The notes under the pieces were generated by a model, which was not told the origin of the DNA, made no database searches, and saw only the letters and a list, made by a program, of their open reading frames with translations. 5,676 nucleotides of DNA from JBAYZQ01 sp041672385 (lineage in GTDB: Bacteria > Spirochaetota > Spirochaetia > Sphaerochaetales > Sphaerochaetaceae), in the NCBI GenBank assembly GCA_041672385.1, contig JBAYZQ010000150.1:1-5676 (forward strand), given 5' to 3'. The position numbers were made by a program, and so were the translations under genes. Of this stretch, positions 1 through 4,904 are shown one piece after another (positions within the stretch are counted from its first letter, which is position 1; each line of letters begins with the position of its first letter).

Positions 1-525
1 TCTTGGGCAGTTTCTTTAGGTGTTTTAGACCAGAACCGTATTCCAGTTGCAGGTGTAGTATATGCTCCAAGATTTGGTGTTGGTGTTGATGAATTATTAT
101 TAGTTAGAAAGATGGGGATGAAAGTGACGCTAAATGGTGAGGCTCTTCATAAAACTGATTTTGATGAAGATGTTAAGATGATTGCTATGGAAGCTTCTTC
201 TATGAAAGTTTTAGATTTTTCTTCTTATACAGGTAATTTTAGAATTTTTGGTAGTGCAGTACTTCACATGGTCAGCCCAGTTATATTTATGCATTTCGAG
301 GCAAGTGTTCACAATTCTTGTTATGTTTGGGATGTTGCTGGTCCTCATTCCATTCTTAAAGGATTAAATCTTGATGTTGAGTATTACGATGGTAGTCCTT
401 TTGTATATGATGATGATCTTCTAATTTCAAGAAACAAATATAAAGCTCCTTTATTTGCAGGAAGCAAAAAGGGTCGAAATCAGCTTCGTCAAATGCTTTC
501 TCCTTTTTCTAAAAAACTAGAATAA
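1..525 (+). CDS. Inositol monophosphatase family protein, C-terminal part (5'-truncated by window)
   Basis: The reading frame is open from base 1 to the TAA at 523-525, giving 174 residues with no start inside the window; an ATG at 112 is internal and should not be used. The family hydrolyses a phosphate from inositol phosphates, fructose-1,6-bisphosphate or 3'-phosphoadenosine phosphates using divalent metals. The fragment begins WAVSLGVL, followed by PVAGVVYAP at about residues 15-23; in this family that strand follows the DPxDGTxNF metal motif, which must lie just upstream. Then come KVTLNGE, RIFGSAVLHM (the usual R-x-x-GSAAL segment) and YVWDVAGPHSIL, where the Asp of WDVAG (codon 331-333, fragment residue 111) matches the third metal-ligand Asp. 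The end, LDVEYYDGSPF, matches the usual GG-x-x-x-x-DG-x-P element. Family assignment is firm; the substrate (inositol phosphate, CysQ-type nucleotide, or other) cannot be told. It converges on the regulator gene, and no functional link to the sugar operon is evident. Confidence 0.82.
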   Translation, partial: SWAVSLGVLDQNRIPVAGVVYAPRFGVGVDELLLVRKMGMKVTLNGEALHKTDFDEDVKMIAMEASSMKVLDFSSYTGNFRIFGSAVLHMVSPVIFMHFEASVHNSCYVWDVAGPHSILKGLNLDVEYYDGSPFVYDDDLLISRNKYKAPLFAGSKKGRNQLRQMLSPFSKKLE

Positions 526-558
526 AATTTAGTAAAAGAGTTTTAAAATAGTTTTTTT
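511..558. terminator. Possible bidirectional AT-only terminator between convergent genes
   Basis: AAAAAACTA (511-519) is the exact reverse complement of TAGTTTTTT (549-557). Inside it, TAAAA (523-527) pairs with TTTTA (541-545) after a 3x3 internal loop, leaving a 13-nt loop. The plus strand ends in a seven-T run (552-558) and the minus strand has the T run opposite 511-516. The structure covers both stop codons (523-525 and 543-545), as expected of a shared terminator in a 17-bp convergent gap. The stem has only one G-C pair, so it is thermodynamically weak and could simply reflect base composition. Confidence 0.35.
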
Positions 559-1571
559 ATGCTTTGACGAACTTTTAAATAACTTGGTATTTCTATGTTT
601 CTTGGATAATCATAAACTTTATTTATTCTACCTTTTAATAGCTCAAAAGTATTTTCAGCAATAGCTGTCATTGAGATTTTTACAGTTGTAAGTGGTGGGT
701 TCATAAATTTTGCACTTGGAAGGTCGTTGAAGCCAACAAGACTTATATCTTCAGGAACTTTAATTCCTTTTATTTTCAATTGGGCTAGCACTCCTGTGGC
801 CATTGTATCATTGGCACAAATAATGGCTGTTGGACGATCTTTAAGGTTTAAAAGGTTTTCACACTGAATAAATCCATTTTGATAAGTATGTTTATCTCCT
901 ATAAGAAGATAATTATCTACAAAAAGTTTGTGATGGTTCATAAAACCTTTGTAAGCTATGAGTCTTTGGTCAGAAGGTTCTTCTTCAGGGTCTGTTCCAT
1001 ATTCGCTTATTACGTTTCCACCGATATAGGCAATTTTTCTATGACCATATTCGTAGAGTCTTTCTAAGGCTTTTTTGGTTCCTAAATTAGTATTTACCAG
1101 AATTGAATCATATATAGTTGCATCAGGACTTGAGTCTATAAATACAATGATTGGTGTAATTTCACGAAGCAATTCTACTTGCTTAGCATTAAAACGTCCA
1201 ATTGCTATAAGACCATCGGGTTTGGTATCAACGGTACATTTATATTTTCCATCAATACTAATAACGCTGAATAAGTTTATTCCTTGTTTTGAAGCTTCTT
1301 TGGTTATAGCTGTTTGAAGATATAAGTAGTAAGGATCTTCAACAAGCGCAGTTTCTGAATACCAGTCTACAATAGCAAAATTTAGTCTTTGCTTTGGTTT
1401 GTTGTTCTTTTTTCTAGCTTTTAGTGTTATATATTCAAGTTCTTCAGCTTTTTCAAGTACTTTAATTTTTGTCTTTGTACTTACAGACATTGTTGAATCA
1501 TGATTTAAAATTCTCGAAACAGCGGCCGGGGAAACTCCGGTCGTTTTTGCTATATCTTTTAAAGTCGCCAT
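543..1571 (-). CDS. LacI-family transcriptional regulator, EbgR/MsmR-like
   Basis: A full-length 342-residue LacI-family DNA-binding regulator, likely sensing a galactoside and controlling the divergent transport/beta-galactosidase operon. Residues 4-23 (LKDIAKTTGVSPAAVSRILN) form the helix-turn-helix. The stretch up to about residue 53 (MATLKDIA at the N-terminus, LEY...AR at 45-53) aligns without gaps to E. coli EbgR as I remember it. The periplasmic-binding-protein-like sugar-binding and dimerisation domain fills about 62-342. It has PDGLIAIG, a central RKIAYIGG strand, the ICANDTMATGVL segment whose Asp usually contacts the sugar, and the VPEDISLVGFNDLPSAKFMNPPLTTV block near the C-terminus. 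ATG at 1571 is preceded by AAGGA (plus-strand 1578-1582) with a 6-nt spacer. One oddity: the hinge reads A52-R53-K54-K55, with Lys where EbgR and most relatives have the Leu that wedges into the operator centre. The family is certain; the galactoside role rests on the neighbouring genes. Confidence 0.93.
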   Translation of the reverse strand: MATLKDIAKTTGVSPAAVSRILNHDSTMSVSTKTKIKVLEKAEELEYITLKARKKNNKPKQRLNFAIVDWYSETALVEDPYYLYLQTAITKEASKQGINLFSVISIDGKYKCTVDTKPDGLIAIGRFNAKQVELLREITPIIVFIDSSPDATIYDSILVNTNLGTKKALERLYEYGHRKIAYIGGNVISEYGTDPEEEPSDQRLIAYKGFMNHHKLFVDNYLLIGDKHTYQNGFIQCENLLNLKDRPTAIICANDTMATGVLAQLKIKGIKVPEDISLVGFNDLPSAKFMNPPLTTVKISMTAIAENTFELLKGRINKVYDYPRNIEIPSYLKVRQSIKKLF

Positions 1572-1596
1572 TGTTGTTCCTTAATTAGTTTTCTTT

Positions 1597-1625
1597 ATTC
1601 TATAACTAAATTGTATCTTTGTCTA
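1597..1625 (-). promoter_or_regulatory. Predicted sigma70-type promoter of the LacI-family gene
   Basis: On the minus strand, TAGACA (plus-strand 1620-1625, 5 of 6 to TTGACA) is followed after exactly 17 bp by TAGAAT (1597-1602, 5 of 6 to TATAAT). The start of transcription would be near 1590, giving a leader of about 20 nt that carries the AAGGA ribosome site. The large inverted repeat begins 8 bp beyond the -35 box, so autoregulation is plausible. AT-rich DNA yields chance promoter matches, so confidence is moderate. Confidence 0.55.
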
Positions 1626-1633
1626 TCTAAAAA

Positions 1634-1689
1634 TTTACTAAAATTTACCAAGTAATATACAGGATTTTTACTAAGTAAATTTTAGTAAA
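1634..1689. promoter_or_regulatory. Candidate operator: 22-bp inverted repeat between divergent promoters
   Basis: The left arm 1634-1655 and right arm 1668-1689 are reverse complements at 20 of 22 positions; the two mismatched pairs are 1649/1674 and 1650/1673. They are separated by 12 bp. Each arm holds two half-sites spaced one helical turn apart: TTTACT at 1634 and TTTACC at 1644; AGTAAA at 1674 and 1684. Two short palindromes result, TTACCAAGTAA (1645-1655) and the perfect 13-bp TTTACTAAGTAAA (1667-1679), with centres 23 bp apart. The likely ligand is the adjacent LacI-family protein, by position and symmetry. The repeat lies between, not over, the two core promoters (8 and 7 bp from the -35 boxes), so activation, looping or cooperative repression are all possible. 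Confidence 0.7.
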
Positions 1690-1696
1690 GGAATTC

Positions 1697-1725
1697 TTGA
1701 CAACTGGAAAAACGTGTCTTATAGT
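1697..1725 (+). promoter_or_regulatory. Strong sigma70-type promoter of the transport/beta-galactosidase operon
   Basis: A perfect TTGACA -35 box (1697-1702) is followed by a 17-bp spacer and TATAGT (1720-1725, 5 of 6 to consensus). Transcription should start near 1731-1733, leaving a leader of about 50 nt before the binding-protein ATG. The candidate operator ends 7 bp upstream of the -35 box. A near-consensus core suggests a promoter strong enough to need negative control. Confidence 0.75.
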
Positions 1726-1770
1726 TGAACCATGATATAACGTTTCCTAAAGAAAAAGGTTTTGGGAAAA

Positions 1771-1775
1771 AGGAG
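1771..1775 (+). promoter_or_regulatory. Ribosome binding site deciding the binding-protein start
   Basis: AGGAG lies 6 nt before ATG 1782. It selects that start over an in-frame TTG at 1725, which falls on the last base of the -10 box, upstream of the predicted transcript start, and has no Shine-Dalgarno sequence. Confidence 0.85.
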
Positions 1776-1781
1776 AAAAAT

Positions 1782-3068
1782 ATGAAAAGGACTTTGCTTA
1801 TTCTTTTAGTTGTTATGTGTCTTGTGACACCTATCTTTGCTGAAGGACAGACTGAAAAGACTTCTAATGCAGGTATGGCTAAAGAAGTAAATGTATGGTG
1901 TTGGGATCCAAATTTCAACATTCCAGTTATGGAAGAAGCTGCTTCAAGATATGAAGCTATGCACCCAGATGTAAAAGTTATTGTTACTGAAATGGCTAAA
2001 GCTGATGTTGAACAGAAAATACAGACAATTTTGGCCTCTGGAACAAAAACTGGTCTTCCAGATATTTGTCTCGTAGAAGACTATAATGTTCAAAAATATG
2101 TTACCTACTATCCAGGACAATTTACAGATTTATCAATGAGCTTTAATTATGATAATTTTGCTGATTATAAAGAAAGTATTGGTATTGTAAACTCAAAACA
2201 TTACACAGTACCTTTTGATTCTGGTGTAACTGGATTTTTCTACAGAAAAGATATGATGGCCAAAGCTGGTTATTCTGCTACTGATCTTCAAAATATTACT
2301 TGGGATAAATTCTGTGATATTGCAGCTGATTACAAAGCTAAAACTGGTCACTACATGTTTGCTGGTGATGCACTTGATGGTGGATTCTTCCGTGTAATGC
2401 TTCAATCTTCAGGTCGTTGGTATTTTGATAAGAATGGTGATCCCGATATTTTGAACAACGAAGCTTTAAAAGAAGCTATGAAAATTTACAAGAGAATGAT
2501 TAAAGAAGATTTAAGAATGCCTACAGATGGATGGACTCCATGGGTAAGAGCAATTAATGAAGGTGATGTTGCTTCAATAACCTCAGGTATTTGGATTATG
2601 GGTTCTATTAGAGCTGCAGCAGATCAATCAGGTCTTTGGGATGTAGCACCAACTCCTAGATTAAGTTTCATGGGTTCGAAGAATGCGTCTAACCTCGGTG
2701 GGTCATCTTGGATGGTTCTTGAAAATGGTCCTGCAAAAGTAACAGCTGTTGACTTTTTGAAAGAAACTTTTGGAAAAGATGTTGATTTCTATCAGAAGAT
2801 TTTAGTTGAACAGGGAGCTATGGGATCATATATTCCATCTCTTACAGGCGCCTCTTATACAGCTAATAGTGCATTTTTCAACAATAAACCTATCTTCAAA
2901 ACAATGGCAGCTTGGTCAACTCAAGTACCAATGGTAAATGTAGGATTATTTACTTATGATGCTGATACTGCTGTTATGGCAAATATGCAAGCCTATTATA
3001 ATGATGAAATCACAATTGATGAGGCTATCAAAAAAATAGATGCACAGCTTAGAAACGCAATGCTTTAA
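1782..3068 (+). CDS. ABC sugar transporter, extracellular solute-binding protein (CUT1, family 1)
   Basis: A 428-residue binding protein that captures a sugar outside the inner membrane and delivers it to the two permeases encoded downstream. ATG 1782 is chosen because it follows AGGAG and begins a clear signal peptide: M-K-R, a hydrophobic core at about 4-15, then TPIFA with probable cleavage after Ala20. Mature residues open EGQTEK, a style common in Treponema binding proteins. The family-1 fold is shown by VNVWCWDPN near residue 33, an ASRYEAMHPDVKV segment, VEQKIQTILASG, LPDICLVED, VPFDSGVTGFFYRKDMM, a run of domain-2 helices, and GGSSWMVL before the C-terminal lobe. Aromatic residues (WCW, WYF, WTPW) could stack on sugar rings. 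Linkage to a beta-galactosidase suggests a galactoside ligand, which the sequence alone cannot confirm. Cys13 lies inside the hydrophobic core and its context (VVM-C) is a poor lipobox, so a periplasmic form is favoured over a lipoprotein. Confidence 0.92.
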   Translation: MKRTLLILLVVMCLVTPIFAEGQTEKTSNAGMAKEVNVWCWDPNFNIPVMEEAASRYEAMHPDVKVIVTEMAKADVEQKIQTILASGTKTGLPDICLVEDYNVQKYVTYYPGQFTDLSMSFNYDNFADYKESIGIVNSKHYTVPFDSGVTGFFYRKDMMAKAGYSATDLQNITWDKFCDIAADYKAKTGHYMFAGDALDGGFFRVMLQSSGRWYFDKNGDPDILNNEALKEAMKIYKRMIKEDLRMPTDGWTPWVRAINEGDVASITSGIWIMGSIRAAADQSGLWDVAPTPRLSFMGSKNASNLGGSSWMVLENGPAKVTAVDFLKETFGKDVDFYQKILVEQGAMGSYIPSLTGASYTANSAFFNNKPIFKTMAAWSTQVPMVNVGLFTYDADTAVMANMQAYYNDEITIDEAIKKIDAQLRNAML

Positions 3069-3087
3069 AATTTAAAGTTTAAGTGAT

Positions 3088-3116
3088 AGGGCAAAAAGAA
3101 TGTCTCTTTTTGCCCT
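3088..3116 (+). terminator. Intercistronic hairpin, likely partial terminator or mRNA-stabilising stem
   Basis: A perfect 12-bp stem, AGGGCAAAAAGA (3088-3099) with its complement (3105-3116), encloses the 5-nt loop ATGTC. It starts 20 nt after the binding-protein stop and is followed only by TGTTTA, a poor U tract, so read-through into the permeases is expected. In binding-protein transporter operons such a stem typically raises the first gene's expression above that of the membrane subunits, by partial termination or by blocking 3' decay. An ATG inside the loop (3100) is in frame with the permease but would be buried in the stem. Confidence 0.75.
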
Positions 3117-3123
3117 TGTTTAT

Positions 3124-3128
3124 GGGAG
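3124..3128 (+). promoter_or_regulatory. Ribosome binding site for the first permease
   Basis: GGGAG stands 10 nt before ATG 3139, with a further GATGGA closer in. No comparable site precedes ATG 3100, where the bases upstream form the left arm of the hairpin. This supports 3139 as the start. Confidence 0.65.
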
Positions 3129-3138
3129 ATGGAAATTT

Positions 3139-4065
3139 ATGGCTACTGAAGCTAAGAGAAACAAAGTTGGATGGTATTTTTTAATACCAATTACTGCATT
3201 GCTTGCAGTTTTCCTTCTTTATCCAATATTATATTCAATATATTTAACCTTTACCTCTAAGCGTGGATTATTGGTGAATTTTGTGGGTTTTGCAAACTAC
3301 ACTAAATTATTTAAAGACCCCATGTTTATAAAAGCACTAGGAAACACCCTTAAGATTCTTCTTATTCAGGTACCTATTATGCTCATTCTTGCTTTAATAT
3401 TTGCAGCTTTACTTAACAGTAAACACATAAAGTATAAGGGTTTCTTTAGAACCTGTCTTTTTTTACCCTCAGTAACTTCATTAATAGCTTATATAATTTT
3501 GTTTAAAATGCTTTTTGATTATAATGGAATGATTAATGATGTTCTTTTGGCTTTGGGTTTGATAAAAAATAGGATCCCTTGGGGGCAAAGTTCAGGACCT
3601 GCTACTTTCGTTCTTATTATTGCTATGATTTGGCGATGGACTGGCTATAATATGATTTTCTATCTTTCTGCAATGCAAAACATTTCTGGTAATCTTTATG
3701 AAGCAGCAGAAATTGATGGATGTTCTCCAACGAAAAGTTTCTTTTTAATAACTCTGCCCCTTCTAAAACCGATGATTTTGTTTACAACAGTTATGTCGAC
3801 AATTGGAACTTTACAGTTATTTGATGAACCGATGAACTTAAGTGCAGGAGGAACAACTGCAGCTCTTATGGGACCGGATAATTGTTATTTGACCCTTTCA
3901 GTGTATATTTATAATCTTTGTTTCCATTCAGTACCAAAGTTTGGTTATGCAGCTACTGTCTCTTATGCCATTTTGATAATTGTTGCCGTTCTTACCTTCC
4001 TTCAGTTTCGTTTTACAGAGGGAGAGGAGAAAAAACTTGAGCGCAAAGCTAGGAGGATAAAATAA
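3139..4065 (+). CDS. ABC sugar transporter permease, MalF/LacF-type (CUT1)
   Basis: A 308-residue inner-membrane subunit forming half of the translocation channel. The start at 3139 (MATEAKRNKVGWYF) is preferred; an in-frame ATG at 3100 would add 13 residues but lies in the loop of a hairpin. The N-terminus KRNKVGWYFLIPITALL is typical of MalF-like proteins. About six membrane segments are visible, near residues 12-38, 71-92, 102-123, 150-175, 213-230 and 270-295. The cytoplasmic EAA loop, which docks the ATPase, is intact: E188-A-A-E-I-D-G194, with ITLPLLKP following. Near the end, LTLSVYIYN and KFGYAATVSYAILI match lactose/sugar permeases of this type. Its stop TAA overlaps the next ATG (TAATG), and AGGAGG for that gene lies within this one, indicating translational coupling and equal subunit output. 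The partner ATPase is not in the window. Substrate specificity is inferred only from context. Confidence 0.92.
   Translation: MATEAKRNKVGWYFLIPITALLAVFLLYPILYSIYLTFTSKRGLLVNFVGFANYTKLFKDPMFIKALGNTLKILLIQVPIMLILALIFAALLNSKHIKYKGFFRTCLFLPSVTSLIAYIILFKMLFDYNGMINDVLLALGLIKNRIPWGQSSGPATFVLIIAMIWRWTGYNMIFYLSAMQNISGNLYEAAEIDGCSPTKSFFLITLPLLKPMILFTTVMSTIGTLQLFDEPMNLSAGGTTAALMGPDNCYLTLSVYIYNLCFHSVPKFGYAATVSYAILIIVAVLTFLQFRFTEGEEKKLERKARRIK
4051..4056 (+). promoter_or_regulatory. Consensus ribosome binding site inside the end of the first permease
   Basis: AGGAGG lies 8 nt before ATG 4065 and sits within the last codons of the upstream permease. Together with the one-base TAATG overlap this points to translational coupling of the two permeases. 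Confidence 0.85.
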
Positions 4066-4892
4066 TGGGAAAAGTAAAAAATGTTGCAAGACCAGGACTT
4101 ATAGTAGCTTACATTTTCTTGATAATTTCCAGTTTCCTTTCCATTTTTCCATTTATTTGGATTGTGATAGGAACGACAAATACTTCAGGTGCAATTATTC
4201 GTGGAAAGCTTAGCTTAGGAAGTGAGTTAGTTAATAATTTTAGCAAACTTTTCAATGATTTTAATATGTCTACAGCTCTTGGGAATTCAGCTAAGATTGC
4301 CTTAATTACAGTTTTCTTTTCTTTGCTTATTTGTTCAATGGCTGGGTATGGATTTCAAATGTTTAAATCCAAAGGGAAGGAAAAACTTTATGGAGTATTT
4401 TTAGTTACCATGATGGTACCTTTTGCTTCTCTAATGATACCTTTATTCCAGTTGGTTTCGGTCTTAAATATTATAAATTCGCCTTGGTCGGTAATTCTTG
4501 TTTCTTCGGCTTCGGTATTTATTGTTTTTTTCTTTAGACAGAGTTTTGTGAACTATCCAACCGAAATTCTACAAGCGGCTAGGGTTGATGGGGCTTCAGA
4601 GGTTCAGATATTTATTAGGGTATTTATTCCAAGTATGAAATCAACTTATTCCGCAGCAGCAATTTATATCTTTATGACAAGTTGGAATAATTATCTTTGG
4701 CCTTTGATTGTTCTTCAGACCAAAGATCAACAAACAACAACTTTGTTAATTTCTTCTATGTCTTCAGGTTATGTACCTGATTATGGAGTTATCATGACGG
4801 GCATTGCGCTTACTACTCTTCCGGTGGTATTCTTCTTCTTTGTTTTCCAAAAGCAATTTGTAAAAGGAATGCTTGGCAGTGTAAAACAGTAG
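4065..4892 (+). CDS. ABC sugar transporter permease, MalG/LacG-type (CUT1)
   Basis: A 275-residue second membrane subunit that pairs with the MalF-type permease; the length is normal for the family. About six membrane segments lie near residues 12-35, 75-96, 109-131, 141-158, 196-212 and 243-263. Family marks include the YxF/L-x-x-x-SSFLSIFPFIWIV N-terminus and the MMVPFASLMIPLFQLV segment. The EAA-type ATPase-docking loop reads Q170-A-A-R-V-D-G176, followed by IFIPSMK. The usual first Glu is Gln here, a mild departure. SWNNYLWPLIVLQ in the fifth helix region is characteristic of MalG-like proteins. The start is secure: AGGAGG at 4051-4056, with a one-base overlap with the upstream gene. Twelve bases separate its stop from the beta-galactosidase ATG, so the genes are surely cotranscribed. 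Confidence 0.92.
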   Translation: MGKVKNVARPGLIVAYIFLIISSFLSIFPFIWIVIGTTNTSGAIIRGKLSLGSELVNNFSKLFNDFNMSTALGNSAKIALITVFFSLLICSMAGYGFQMFKSKGKEKLYGVFLVTMMVPFASLMIPLFQLVSVLNIINSPWSVILVSSASVFIVFFFRQSFVNYPTEILQAARVDGASEVQIFIRVFIPSMKSTYSAAAIYIFMTSWNNYLWPLIVLQTKDQQTTTLLISSMSSGYVPDYGVIMTGIALTTLPVVFFFFVFQKQFVKGMLGSVKQ

Positions 4893-4904
4893 AGAGTTAT
4901 AAAT

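Noticed and set aside
112..525. A separate 137-residue gene starting at ATG 112
   Set aside because: The same frame is open back to base 1 and encodes inositol-monophosphatase family sequence before the ATG, so this is an internal Met of a gene cut by the window edge.
879..1317. Two small plus-strand open frames (879-1067 and 1075-1317)
   Set aside because: Both lie antisense within the well-supported LacI-family gene, show no recognisable family and have no convincing ribosome site.
1517..1543. Local GC-rich patch with two CCGG words inside the regulator gene
   Set aside because: It encodes the conserved helix-turn-helix residues (TTGVSPAAVSR) and forms at most a 4-bp stem, so coding constraint explains it.
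1735..1748. A cre-like or classic CpG-centred LacI-family site around AACGTT (1739-1744), just after the predicted transcript start
   Set aside because: The right half fits a cre-type pattern but the left half does not, and the true palindrome is only 6 bp. It is much weaker than the repeat at 1634-1689, though it is the fallback if that repeat is shown not to bind.
1682..2405. Minus-strand open frames at 1682-1921 and 2193-2405
   Set aside because: They are antisense shadows of the binding-protein gene and its promoter region, with no domain or credible start context.
4562..4594. Gln for Glu at the first position of the EAA loop in the second permease as a sign of a degenerate gene
   Set aside because: The rest of the loop (AARVDG, then IP) is intact, the gene is full length, and such substitutions occur in functional MalG-type proteins.
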